From: Oscillospiraceae bacterium
GTDB lineage: Bacteria; Bacillota; Clostridia; Oscillospirales; Ruminococcaceae
Assembly: GCA_024695445.1 (NCBI GenBank)
Contig: JAILIG010000186.1
Coordinates: forward strand, 1-38,119
DNA length: 38,119 nt
Direction: 5' to 3'
This document shows, piece by piece, positions 22,438-30,087 of the stretch. The notes under the pieces were generated by a model, which ran no database searches, was not told where the DNA came from, and saw only the letters and a program-made list of their open reading frames with translations. Numbering within the stretch: the first letter of the stretch is position 1; each line of letters begins with the position of its first letter. Position numbers and translations under genes: made by a program.

Positions 22438-23865
22438 ATGCAGCAGGAGCTGAGAAAAACCAAGATCGTATGCACCGTCGGTCCGGCAACGGACAAGGAG
22501 GAGGTGCTGCGGCAGATGATGCAGGCCGGCATGAATGTCGCCCGCTTCAATTTCTCCCACGCGGACTACGAAAAGGACAAGCAGCGCTTTGACATGATCG
22601 TGAAGCTGCGCGAGGAGCTGGGACTCCCCGTGGCAACCATGCTTGACACCAAGGGTCCGGAGGTGCGGCTGCGCACCTTCCCGGACGGCCCCGTCGAAAT
22701 TTCCGACGGCGACCTCTACACGCTGACCACCAGAGATGTCCCCTGTGACGGCAAAATCGGCAGCGTCAGCTATGCGCGCCTTGCAAAGGATGTCAAGCCC
22801 GGCGACACCGTCATGATTAACGACGGACTGGTCGAGCTGCGCATCGAGCATGTCACCGCCACCGATATCGAGTGCCGCGTCATCCACGGCGGCACGCTCT
22901 CGAACCACAAGTCCTGTAATTTCCCCGATGTCCACCTCTCGATGCCCTATCTCTCCGATGCGGACATGGAGGATCTCGAATTCGGCGCGAAGCTCGGCTT
23001 TGACTTCATCGCGGCAAGCTTTGCGCGAACTGGCGCGGATATCCGCTATCTGCGGAAATTTACGCAGAGCCTCGGCTGGTACGGCGTGCGCATCATCGCA
23101 AAAATCGAGAACCGCGAGGGCGTCAGCAACATCGACGAAATTCTCGAAGCGGCAGACGGCATCATGGTCGCCCGCGGCGACATGGGCGTCGAGATTCCGT
23201 TTGAGCAGATCCCCGCGATCCAGAAGGAGCTGATCCGCAAGGGCTACGAGGCCGGAAAGCAGGTCATCACCGCGACGCAGATGCTCGAAAGCATGGTCAC
23301 GCACGCCCGTCCGACGCGTGCGGAGATCACCGATGTCGCAAACGCGATTTATGACGGCACCAGCGCGATCATGACCTCCGGCGAGACCGCCGCGGGACAG
23401 CATCCGGTCGAGACCGTCAAGACCATGGCGCGCATCGCGCTGACGACCGAAGCGAGCATCGACTACAAGGCGGACTTCATGGCGCGTGTCGGCGAAAAGG
23501 GCACTGTGGCCGACGCCATTGCACACGCGACCGTCACGACGGCGCATGACCTCGATGCCAGCGCGATCATCACCGTGACGAAGGGCGGCGAGACGGCGCG
23601 GCTGATCTCGAAATACCGGCCGATGTTCCCGATTGTCTCCTGCACGACCGAGCCGATGGTTCAGCGGCAGATGAATCTCTCGTGGGGCGTGCATCCGCTG
23701 GTCATCAGCGAGGAGACGAACACGGACGCGCTCTTCCGGCACGCCGTTGCGGCGGCCTGCGCGGCAGGCTACACCGAGCCGGGCGACATCGCGGTCATCA
23801 CGGCCGGCGTCCCGCTCGGCATCTCCGGCACCACAAACCTCCTCAAAGTCGAAGTCGTCGAATAA
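22438..23865 (+). CDS. pyk: Pyruvate kinase
   Basis: It converts phosphoenolpyruvate and ADP to pyruvate and ATP, the last step of glycolysis. It has 475 residues, so it lacks the extra C-terminal PEP-utiliser domain found in Bacillus enzymes. Motifs: RKTKIVCTVGPAT, NVARFNFSHADYE, MLDTKGPEVR, IIAKIENREGVSN, MVARGDMGVEIP (active-site region), ATQMLESMVTHARPTRAE and SGETAAGQHP. Start: GGAAGGAG nine bases before ATG. It is the last gene of the probable DUF6487-pyrB-queA-pyk unit. No T-run terminator follows, only repeat-borne hairpins. Confidence 0.96.
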   Translation: MQQELRKTKIVCTVGPATDKEEVLRQMMQAGMNVARFNFSHADYEKDKQRFDMIVKLREELGLPVATMLDTKGPEVRLRTFPDGPVEISDGDLYTLTTRDVPCDGKIGSVSYARLAKDVKPGDTVMINDGLVELRIEHVTATDIECRVIHGGTLSNHKSCNFPDVHLSMPYLSDADMEDLEFGAKLGFDFIAASFARTGADIRYLRKFTQSLGWYGVRIIAKIENREGVSNIDEILEAADGIMVARGDMGVEIPFEQIPAIQKELIRKGYEAGKQVITATQMLESMVTHARPTRAEITDVANAIYDGTSAIMTSGETAAGQHPVETVKTMARIALTTEASIDYKADFMARVGEKGTVADAIAHATVTTAHDLDASAIITVTKGGETARLISKYRPMFPIVSCTTEPMVQRQMNLSWGVHPLVISEETNTDALFRHAVAAACAAGYTEPGDIAVITAGVPLGISGTTNLLKVEVVE

Positions 23866-23902
23866 GCCGGCAGCGAAGTCAAGCCTGTTTGTCCGCTTCT
23901 CT
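23866..23902 (+). repeat. Short repeat after pyk
   Basis: GCCGGCAGCG.AGT followed by TTTGTCCGCTTCTCT matches 26340-26375 in the same orientation. Confidence 0.6.
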
Positions 23903-23930
23903 CCGGTGAATTTTGCAGATTGATGCTCTT

Positions 23931-24015
23931 CAAAGGCGAATGCAGGGGGCTTCGGGCAAAGCCCCCTGCAGAAGTATCCGCGCAGCGGATACATTCATTC
24001 CGCATTCCGCATTCC
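23931..24015 (-). repeat. Intergenic repeat S, copy 2 (inverted)
   Basis: Inverted relative to 19526-19618. It contains the strong hairpin GCAGGGGGCTT/AAAGCCCCCTGC and GTATCCGCGCAGCGGATAC. The first hairpin may stop transcription after pyk although no T-run follows. Confidence 0.75.
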
Positions 24016-24041
24016 CTGTTCATCTTTGGTCAAAATGCCCC

Positions 24042-24070
24042 TTGAGAAGTCCGGCGATTTGTGCTATAAT
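24042..24070 (+). promoter_or_regulatory. Promoter of CarD-like gene
   Basis: TTGAGA, 17 bases, TATAAT. It lies 50 bases upstream of the start codon. Confidence 0.78.
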
Positions 24071-24119
24071 ATAAGTGTAGCGATTGCGCGGAATTCCGAA
24101 CAGAAAGGAGCGTCAGATC

Positions 24120-24647
24120 ATGAGCAGATCATTTGAAGCCGGCAGCCATGTCCGGTACGGCGGAAACGGCATCTGTCTGGTAGACCGGATTGAGGAGATC
24201 GTCTATCCCGGCCAGAGCGCGGCGCGCCGCTGCTATGTGCTGCGCCCGATCCGGAATCCCGGTGTCGAAATCACCGTCCCGCAGGACAACGAAACCCTCT
24301 GCGAACGCTTGAAGCCGCTCCGCACCAAGGAGGAACTCGACGGGATGCTCCGCATTGCGGCCGGCGAAGCCGCGATGCCATGGCAGGAGGACCGCAAGCT
24401 CCGCGCACAGGAGTTCCGGCGGATTCTCGCCGGCGGTGACGCGCAGGCGCTGCTGTCGCTCGTTCACTGCATCTTAACGCAGAGCGCCGTGCTGGCAAAG
24501 CGCGGCAGACATCTCTCCGCCGCAGACGACACCGTCCGCAAGGACGCGGAACGGATGCTCGATGAGGAATTCGCCTTCACCCTCGGCACCACGCCGCAGG
24601 AGGCCGGCAGATATATCTGCGAACGGCTGGCACCGCCCGCGGAGTAA
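24120..24647 (+). CDS. CarD family transcription regulator
   Basis: A 175-residue protein with the CarD/CdnL layout: an N-terminal RNA-polymerase-interacting Tudor-like domain (about residues 1-65; FEAGSHVRYGGNGICLVDRI and the RCYVLRPI strand) and a C-terminal helical DNA-binding domain with RKLRAQEFRRILAGGDA. CarD proteins bind the RNA polymerase beta subunit and tune promoter open-complex stability. The start has AAAGGAG nine bases upstream. It has its own promoter and no obvious target nearby; the DUF378 gene follows after 120 bases. Confidence 0.88.
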   Translation: MSRSFEAGSHVRYGGNGICLVDRIEEIVYPGQSAARRCYVLRPIRNPGVEITVPQDNETLCERLKPLRTKEELDGMLRIAAGEAAMPWQEDRKLRAQEFRRILAGGDAQALLSLVHCILTQSAVLAKRGRHLSAADDTVRKDAERMLDEEFAFTLGTTPQEAGRYICERLAPPAE

Positions 24648-24767
24648 CATCTGCGCAATTTCTTCCAGAAATTTCCGCCGCATAGACAGCCGCAGGTTCG
24701 CCCATACTACCAGCACGGGCGTGCAGCGATGCACTCCCTCATCACTCTCGAAAAGAGGACTTTTTCA

Positions 24768-24977
24768 ATGTGGGATAAGCTTGCGCTGATTCTGCTGGTC
24801 ATCGGCGGAATCAACTGGGGCCTTGTCGGAATCTTTGAGCTGGACCTTGTCGCGTGGATGTTCGGCGGCGCCGCATCTCTCGTGAGCAGAATGATCTACA
24901 TTCTGGTGGCGGTTTCCGCTGTCTGGTGTATTTCGTTCCTGTTCCGCGACCGGACCGCCGTCCGCGCCGAAAGCTGA
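24768..24977 (+). CDS. DUF378 small membrane protein
   Basis: A 69-residue protein with two membrane helices and the DUF378 pattern (LILLVIGGINWGLVGIF, then DLVAWMFGG). It is related to B. subtilis YuzA; function unknown. ATG 24768 was chosen because the family begins with a few residues before KLALILLV and AGAGGA lies upstream; the longer frame from 24729 adds unrelated residues. A terminator-like hairpin follows. Confidence 0.85.
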   Translation: MWDKLALILLVIGGINWGLVGIFELDLVAWMFGGAASLVSRMIYILVAVSAVWCISFLFRDRTAVRAES

Positions 24978-25005
24978 CCGGCAGCCGTCCCCGGAATCGC
25001 AGAAA

Positions 25006-25033
25006 ACCCGTGTGCAGTGCGCTGCATACGGGT
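25006..25033 (+). terminator. Hairpin after DUF378 gene
   Basis: ACCCGTGTGCAG pairs with CTGCATACGGGT around a TGCG loop; the T-run after it is weak (ATACATTT). Confidence 0.6.
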
Positions 25034-25131
25034 ATACATTTCCCGCCGGCGGCATTCGACCGGTTTCCCTCTGCGAACTGCCTAAATTTCGCGGTGATAT
25101 TCGTACAGATTGCCAAAAATTGTGCGTTCAC

Positions 25132-25160
25132 TTGCGTTTTCACCAAAAATATGATATACT
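25132..25160 (+). promoter_or_regulatory. Promoter of epimerase-like gene
   Basis: TTGCGT, 17 bases, TATACT, preceded by T/A-rich sequence. Confidence 0.7.
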
Positions 25161-25217
25161 GAATTGATGACAGTCAGAAATAGAATCGAGAGCAATGACA
25201 AGGAGGCTTGCAATTTT

Positions 25218-26222
25218 ATGAACACAACGCAGCAGACCGTTCTGAACGGCACGCCCTGCATTCAGCTCACAGCGGGCGGATACGAAGCCTACATCGCGTA
25301 TGAGATTGGCTCCAATGTGATCCGGCTGCGGGATGTCCGGAACAATATTGATGTGTTCCGCTTCTCGCCCGACAATACACCCGAAACACTCCGCGCTTCC
25401 GCAGAGGTCTGGGGACTTCCGACGCTCTACCTCCCGAACCGGTTTGCGGACGGTGTGCTGAAAACCTCGGATGCAGTCTACCACCTGCCGGTCAACGAGC
25501 CGGAACCGTGGCATAACCACATTCACGGCTTTCTGCACAAGCGCGTACATAATGTCGTCTCGCACTACGCGGACGAGAACTGCGCCGTCGTCAAGACGGA
25601 GTACATCTACGACGAAACCGATCCGTTTTTCCAGCATCTGCCGCTGAAATTCCGCGCAGAGCTGACCTTCACGCTCAGCGCCTACGGCCTCGAACACAAG
25701 ATTGCAATTTTCAATCTGTCCGAGAAGATGCTGCCGATTTCCGTTGCGACGCACACGACGATTCAGGCGCCGTTTCTGGACGGAGCCAGAGCAGAGGATA
25801 TGCGCCTGATGGTGCCGATCGGCAAGCGCTGCGAGCTGAACGAGCGCTGTCTCCCGACGGAGCGCCTGCTGGAGCCGAAGCTGTCCGATCTGGAATACAA
25901 GAACGGCACGAAGGTTCCGGTTCTGCAGAATATCGACAATGATATGTATCAGGCCGAGAACGGAATGCTGGACGGCCAGCGGTTCTACGGCGCGGTTGTC
26001 GAGGATGCGGCAAGCGGCAGAAAGATCTGCTATCAGATCAGCGGCGAATACCGGTTCTGGATCATCTGGAATGACAAGGGCTTCAACGGATACTTCTGTC
26101 CGGAGCCGATGACGGCGATGATTGACGCACCGAACCTCAGTCTGCCGGCAGATGTGACCGGTTATGTAGAGATTCGCCCGTATGCTTCGTTCGAGGCAAA
26201 CCAGCGGTTCTTCACGGCATAA
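25218..26222 (+). CDS. Aldose 1-epimerase-like protein
   Basis: A 334-residue protein of the galactose-mutarotase-like fold. Visible features are the N-terminal strand AYEIGSNVIRLRDVRNNIDV, LPNRFADGVL, the conserved NHIHGFLHKR (catalytic His region), and the C-terminal CPEPMTAMIDAPN with a Glu/Pro motif typical of aldose 1-epimerases (family: E(P)MT..ADA). It probably interconverts sugar anomers or acts on a related sugar in the cytoplasm; the exact substrate is unknown. The start has AAGGAGG 11 bases upstream; the frame extension to 25164 overlaps the promoter region. It is monocistronic with a good terminator. Confidence 0.86.
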   Translation: MNTTQQTVLNGTPCIQLTAGGYEAYIAYEIGSNVIRLRDVRNNIDVFRFSPDNTPETLRASAEVWGLPTLYLPNRFADGVLKTSDAVYHLPVNEPEPWHNHIHGFLHKRVHNVVSHYADENCAVVKTEYIYDETDPFFQHLPLKFRAELTFTLSAYGLEHKIAIFNLSEKMLPISVATHTTIQAPFLDGARAEDMRLMVPIGKRCELNERCLPTERLLEPKLSDLEYKNGTKVPVLQNIDNDMYQAENGMLDGQRFYGAVVEDAASGRKICYQISGEYRFWIIWNDKGFNGYFCPEPMTAMIDAPNLSLPADVTGYVEIRPYASFEANQRFFTA

Positions 26223-26252
26223 GACAGGGATCGGGGAATAAAAAAGAATGAA

Positions 26253-26287
26253 CAGCCTGCGTACCAAGATGCGCAGGCTGCTGTTTT
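26253..26287 (+). terminator. Terminator of epimerase-like gene
   Basis: CAGCCTGCG pairs with CGCAGGCTG, followed by CTGTTTTT. Confidence 0.85.
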
Positions 26288-26307
26288 TGCCGGCAGTGCC
26301 GGGCGCA

Positions 26308-26330
26308 TGAATGCGGAATGCGGAATAAAC
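26308..26330 (+). repeat. Intergenic repeat S, fragment
   Basis: GAATGCGGAATGCGGAATAAAC matches the start of copy 1 at the asnB end. Only the first module is present. Confidence 0.6.
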
Positions 26331-26339
26331 TAAAGCACG

Positions 26340-26375
26340 CCGGCAGCGGAGTGAGAACCTTTTGTCCGCTTCTCT
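26340..26375 (+). repeat. Short repeat matching pyk downstream
   Basis: The same module as 23866-23902. The 26376-26468 stretch that follows shows no gene and no match that I could identify within the window. Confidence 0.6.
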
Positions 26376-26468
26376 ACAGCAGAGTCAACGAAACAGCAGC
26401 CCATCGAGCGAAAGCCGGGCAATAAAGGGGTCAAAGGTAAGGAAAGGGGATGCGCGCCGTATATGCAA

Positions 26469-26727
26469 AGCATATACTTGGAGAACCTTAGGGGATAGGG
26501 GGAATGGAGCTGCGCCAGCAGCGGTTTTCCCCCTGTCCCCTAAGGTTTTCCCCTCGCATTCGCGCCCCGCGGCCGGCAGTGCCGGCGGCCAATGATCTAA
26601 AGCCCGCCGGAAACGCCCACAAATCATTTTTCGCCTTTTCCCTCCATTGCACAAAAACGAAGGCGCTCCATTTCAGCCTCTCGTAAAACGCCGGCCTATG
26701 GAGAATAAGGTATCCGCTTCGCGGATG
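26469..26727. repeat. Dispersed repeat R1, right copy
   Basis: A direct near-copy of positions 1-262. It includes TGGAGAACCTTAGGGGATAG at the left end and the GTATCCGCTTCGCGGAT palindrome at the right end. Confidence 0.85.
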
Positions 26728-26739
26728 CAATCAAAAAAA

Positions 26740-26921
26740 GGGGACGCCCTCTATCGCAGGGCGTCCCCCTCTTGCCGCAAGGCGGCAATTCACCCCCTTG
26801 CGGAGCTCTTTTTAAGTCCAGATTGTTTCGCGCTCTGCGGAGCGCGATGAGGGGCGCCGCCCCTCAACCCCGCGAGCTTTTTGAAAAAAGCTCGGCCAAA
26901 AACTTTAGTTTGGGCTGCCGG
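26740..26921 (+). repeat. Hairpin-cassette repeat, copy C
   Basis: Ordered hairpins: GGGGACGCCCT/AGGGCGTCCCC, TTGCCGCAAGGCGGCAA, CGCGCTCTGCGGAGCGCG, GGGGCGCCGCCCC, CGAGCTTTTTGAAAAAAGCTCG, then ACTTTAGTTTGGGCTGCCGG. It is inverted at 15187-15370, and its right half is shared with 355-469. It immediately follows R1, as in copy A, so R1 plus cassette may be one composite element. It ends 4 bases from the stop codon of the minus-strand gene. Confidence 0.8.
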
Positions 26922-26925
26922 CTTC

Positions 26926-27306
26926 TTACCGGATCTCGATAAACGGGAACTCAATCAGGCCGCTCTCGTCCGTCTTTACGGTGCCCGCATCGGTCTCCGC
27001 GGGTTGCGCGGATTTCGTGCTGCTGCCCGCCGTGCTGCCGGTTTTCTCCTGCCCGGACTGCGCCGCCGTCCCCTCCGAGGCCGCGGTGCTGCCGCTGACA
27101 GCCGTCGTATTCTCCGACGCGGGCGCCGTCGTCCCGTCAGAGGCAGTCGTGCGCAGCTCTGTGCCGGTCGATTCGCTCTGCGCCGTCTGCTCCGTCACGG
27201 TGCCGGTCTCCGGCGCGGCGCTGCTGTCATTTGGCTCGGAGCACCGGACCGCCAGCATTCCCGCAGCCGCAAGCAGCCCGCAGCAGATTCTCCTGGTCCA
27301 GATCAT
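26926..27306 (-). CDS. Small Ser/Thr-rich putative lipoprotein
   Basis: A 126-residue exported protein: basic start MIWTRR, a hydrophobic segment, and Cys22 in LAVRC. This lipobox-like site has an unusual Arg at -1, so lipidation is uncertain. From residue 25 to about 110 it is almost only Ser, Thr, Ala, Gly, Glu and Gln, a low-complexity extended region. It ends with a short hydrophobic FPFIEIR tail. No catalytic domain fits in this length. AAAGGGAGGG six bases upstream of ATG 27306 fixes the start. It has its own promoter; its 3' end abuts repeat copy C. Confidence 0.7.
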   Translation of the reverse strand: MIWTRRICCGLLAAAGMLAVRCSEPNDSSAAPETGTVTEQTAQSESTGTELRTTASDGTTAPASENTTAVSGSTAASEGTAAQSGQEKTGSTAGSSTKSAQPAETDAGTVKTDESGLIEFPFIEIR

Positions 27307-27328
27307 ATTCGTCCCTCCCTTTGCATTC

Positions 27329-27357
27329 ATTATACCATATTGTCGGCGGAAATGCAA
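27329..27357 (-). promoter_or_regulatory. Promoter of small Ser/Thr-rich gene
   Basis: Minus strand: TTGCAT, 17 bases, TATAAT. Confidence 0.78.
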
Positions 27358-27474
27358 CGGGGACGGCGGAAGTCCGGCGCGTGCCGCTGTTGATATTGTT
27401 AGAAACTGTTGAAAAAACTGTTGATTCCGCATTTGCTTTTATGAAATTTGTGCAGGAATGTTGTGCAAATCATA

Positions 27475-27503
27475 TTGACAATCCCGATGCTGTATGGTAT
27501 AAT
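27475..27503 (+). promoter_or_regulatory. Consensus promoter of 27557 gene
   Basis: TTGACA, 17 bases, TATAAT: a perfect consensus. Confidence 0.85.
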
Positions 27504-27556
27504 AATTTTATCCTGCTGCGGCTGACCGCGGCTTTATTTCAAAGGAGGGCTCTGTT

Positions 27557-28081
27557 ATGGGACTGCTTTCTAATTTACTCGGCGGCAAAAAGCCGGACAG
27601 CCCGCTGCTCGACAAACTGTTCGATATGATCGAAAAAACCGCGGAAGAGGCACAGCAGAATGCGTCTGCCGAAGCGCCGGCGGAATCTGCATCCGCAGAG
27701 CCGGCAGCCGAGACTGCCCCTGCTCCGCAGGCCTCCGGTCTTCCCTGGGGCGGCGATTATCCGCCGGCGGAGGAAAATTCCTTCACCTTCCAGGGGACTT
27801 ATCTTGAGTATTTCGACCGGATTTTCCGCGCTGAATTTCCGGAGTATGCGCTGGAGACCGAACAGTTCAACAACGGAAAGCGCGCCGTCGTGCGCTTCAT
27901 GAAGGACGGGCAGTGTGCGCTGGTCGTCGAGCTGCTCAACGACTCTTCGAGCGTTTTCAAGCTGCGCCGGGATACCCTGCGCGCCGGCATTCCGTATCTG
28001 CGGTATTACTACGACCACGAGGGCTGGTGGAACACCCGCTCCTATGTGACCGAGCGTACCCGTGCAGCGCTGAACCGCTGA
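27557..28081 (+). CDS. Hypothetical protein, possible nuclease-like core
   Basis: A 174-residue protein of unrecognised family. The N-terminus (1-25) is amphipathic, then comes an Ala/Glu/Pro-rich flexible part (28-62) and a compact C-terminal domain (68-174). The domain holds GQCALVVELLNDSSSVFKLR followed by AGIPYLRYYYDHEGWWNTRSY. The strand-Glu-then-Lys arrangement and a preceding acidic region loosely recall PD-(D/E)XK-type folds, but a catalytic triad cannot be demonstrated, so this is only a suggestion. Start: AAAGGAGG seven to eight bases before ATG. It is driven by a perfect consensus promoter and followed by a structured element. Confidence 0.75.
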   Translation: MGLLSNLLGGKKPDSPLLDKLFDMIEKTAEEAQQNASAEAPAESASAEPAAETAPAPQASGLPWGGDYPPAEENSFTFQGTYLEYFDRIFRAEFPEYALETEQFNNGKRAVVRFMKDGQCALVVELLNDSSSVFKLRRDTLRAGIPYLRYYYDHEGWWNTRSYVTERTRAALNR

Positions 28082-28105
28082 ACCTTTGCGGCATTCCATA
28101 TTGTC

Positions 28106-28243
28106 AAAAACAGAAAGAGAACGCTTTTGCGCCTGCGGCGGATCAGGCACGGGCTTTTATTGCACTTCGCAGGCAGTCTGCCCGTGTACGGTCTGGTACA
28201 TTCCGGGATTTCCCGGAATTTAACGCCTTCTCTTTCTGTTTTT
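28106..28243 (+). other. Structured element closed by perfect 16-bp stem
   Basis: AAAAACAGAAAGAGAA (28106-28121) is the exact reverse complement of 28228-28243. Inside lie three hairpins: GCCTG/CAGGC (28131-28148), CACGGGC/GCCCGTG (28148-28186) and ATTCCGGGA/TCCCGGAAT (28200-28219). As RNA this would be a multi-branched junction whose closing arm ends in CTGTTTTTG, so it could terminate the upstream gene. As DNA it has the look of a small element with terminal inverted repeats. It matches no riboswitch class I can name. Confidence 0.6.
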
Positions 28244-28287
28244 GTATCCGCCTGCCAATCTGCATTCATAAAAGAGGTGACATTCGC

Positions 28288-28812
28288 ATGAACACGCTCT
28301 GCATGATGATCAAAGAGGTCGTCCGGCCGAATTTTATGAACATCCGGACTTCTATTCAGACCTATGACCGCGACGCACTCTGCTGCGGCGCTCCCTGCTG
28401 GCGCTGGGCCTATCATGCGCTGCACTCCGCCGACAAGTGGTTCATCAACCCGAACGACTACGAGGAGCCGCCCTTCCACGAAGCCGGCATGGACAATCCC
28501 GACAACCCGACCTCGGTTGTCCTGACGGACGAACAGCTCCTCGCCTATCTCGATGCCGTTGAACAGAAAACCCTGAGCTACCTCGACACGCTGACCGACG
28601 AAATGCTGTACGAAAAGCCCGAAAACTGCCGTTTTACGCGCATGGAGCTCGTGCTGCGGCAATTCCGGCATATCTCGTTCCACACGGGAATGCTGAACGG
28701 TCAGACCGCGCTGGCAACCGGAAAATTCCCGATGTGGGTTTCGCAGGCAGACCAGTATGTCGATGACGGCATTCTGTTCGGGCGTTACCGCAAGGGCCCG
28801 ACCAAAATCTGA
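28288..28812 (+). CDS. DinB-like superfamily protein
   Basis: A 174-residue protein with the DinB/YfiT-like four-helix pattern: WAYHALHSADKWF near residue 41 and RQFRHISFHTGMLNG near residue 124. His46, His128 and His132 are in position to form the three-His metal site of the fold. Such proteins are often thiol-dependent transferases or hydrolases. No substrate can be inferred. ATG 28288 is preceded by AAAGAGGTG; the frame open back to 27913 overlaps the previous gene. The reverse-transcriptase gene follows 33 bases later, probably on the same transcript. Confidence 0.78.
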   Translation: MNTLCMMIKEVVRPNFMNIRTSIQTYDRDALCCGAPCWRWAYHALHSADKWFINPNDYEEPPFHEAGMDNPDNPTSVVLTDEQLLAYLDAVEQKTLSYLDTLTDEMLYEKPENCRFTRMELVLRQFRHISFHTGMLNGQTALATGKFPMWVSQADQYVDDGILFGRYRKGPTKI

Positions 28813-28845
28813 ATCCGCCCGGAAGCCGGCAGAAAAGGAACAGTC

Positions 28846-30087
28846 ATGATGTCCATGCTCGAACAACTGAAAGAACCCGCCGTCTGGGAACGGTTTTACG
28901 AATACAAAGCTTCGCTCGCAGTTCCGGGCTCGTTTCTGCCGGAGCTGCGCCGTTTTATCGACAGTCAGGGCTATCTGCCGGTCTGCGCACGCATCGAAGC
29001 GGGCGAGGCATTTCCCCTGCCGTCCAAAAGCATCATCAGCAAGCTGCACACGCAGAAAAAGCGCACGGTCTATACCTATCCGGATGCGGAAAACACCGTT
29101 CTCAAGCTGCTGACTTATCTGCTGCTGCGCAAATATGACAGCCTGTTCAGCCCGAATCTGTTTTCGTTCCGGCCCGCCCGCACGGCCAAGGACGCCGTCC
29201 GCCGCCTGACGGGGACAAAAGGCATCCGGCAGATGTACGCCTACAAGGTCGATATCAGCAATTATTTCAATTCGGTGCCGGTCGGACGGCTGCTGCCGAT
29301 GCTGGAGGCCGTAATGCCGGATGATCCGGCGCTGTTCGCGTTTCTGTCGGAGCTGCTGACGGCAGAGGGCGTCCGCGACCGCGGGCGCATCATCTCCGAG
29401 GAAAAGGGCATCATGGCCGGAACGCCGCAGTCCTCCTTTTATGCAAACCTGTATCTGCGGACGCTGGATGCGGCGTTTTATGCGCGGGGCATCCCCTATG
29501 CGCGCTATTCGGATGACATCATCCTTTTTGCGCCGACACCGGAGCTGACTGCGGAATACGCCGCCGAGGTGCGGGACGCGCTCCGTGCGGCAGGGCTTCG
29601 GATCAATCCGGCAAAGGAATGCTTCTTTGCGCCGGAGGACGGCTGGAGCTTCCTCGGCTTTTATTTCCGGGACGGCGAAATTGACATCGCGCCGGCATCG
29701 GTGACGAAAATCAAGCATAAAATGCGCCGCAAGGCACGGGCGCTGGCACGCTGGAAAGCACGCGGGCGCTTCACGGGCGAGCAGGCGGCAAAGGCGTTTA
29801 TCCGGATCTTCAACCGCAAGCTGCTGGAAAGTGCGGACGGCGGAGAGCTGTCCTGGAGCTGCTGGTTTTTCCCGGTCATTACGACGGCTGACAGCCTCCG
29901 CGTGATCGACCGCTACGCGCAGGACTGCCTGCGGAGCCTCATCAGCGGGAAGCACACAAAGGCGCGGTTCAATGTCCGGTACGGCGATCTGAAGCGTCTG
30001 GGCTACGAGAGCCTCGTGCATCATTATTATGCCGGCGGAGCGTCCGCACAGGCTTCCGCCGCAGCACCGCCGCCCGAAAACAGATAA
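28846..30087 (+). CDS. Stand-alone reverse transcriptase, YSDD type
   Basis: A 413-residue RNA-dependent DNA polymerase. Motifs in order: FSFRPARTAKDAV (RT2), KVDISNYFNSVP with catalytic Asp136 (RT3), GIMAGTPQSSFYANLYL in place of the usual PQG..SP.L.N (RT4), YARYSDDIILFA with Asp223/Asp224 (RT5), LRINPAKE (RT6) and SFLGFYF (RT7). A basic, helical thumb/X-like region follows (KMRRKARALARWKARGRF). The catalytic box is YSDD rather than the YADD of group II introns. No HNH endonuclease domain and no intron RNA were seen, so this looks like a group II-like (G2L) or otherwise domesticated enzyme, not an intron. It ends 37 bases before the tRNA 3' end. Start: AAGGAA seven bases before ATG. Confidence 0.88.
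   Translation: MMSMLEQLKEPAVWERFYEYKASLAVPGSFLPELRRFIDSQGYLPVCARIEAGEAFPLPSKSIISKLHTQKKRTVYTYPDAENTVLKLLTYLLLRKYDSLFSPNLFSFRPARTAKDAVRRLTGTKGIRQMYAYKVDISNYFNSVPVGRLLPMLEAVMPDDPALFAFLSELLTAEGVRDRGRIISEEKGIMAGTPQSSFYANLYLRTLDAAFYARGIPYARYSDDIILFAPTPELTAEYAAEVRDALRAAGLRINPAKECFFAPEDGWSFLGFYFRDGEIDIAPASVTKIKHKMRRKARALARWKARGRFTGEQAAKAFIRIFNRKLLESADGGELSWSCWFFPVITTADSLRVIDRYAQDCLRSLISGKHTKARFNVRYGDLKRLGYESLVHHYYAGGASAQASAAAPPPENR

Noticed and set aside
28042-30024. 660-codon open frame antisense to the reverse transcriptase
   Set aside because: It is Arg/Ala/Gln-rich shadow sequence without a start signal; the plus strand carries all RT motifs.
28106-30087. Retron
   Set aside because: The RT lacks a recognisable VTG-type motif, and a separate gene lies between the structured element and the RT, so a retron msr-msd arrangement is not supported.
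28846-30087. Group II intron
   Set aside because: No HNH domain, no GUGYG-type 5' boundary or domain V hairpin was recognised around the gene.
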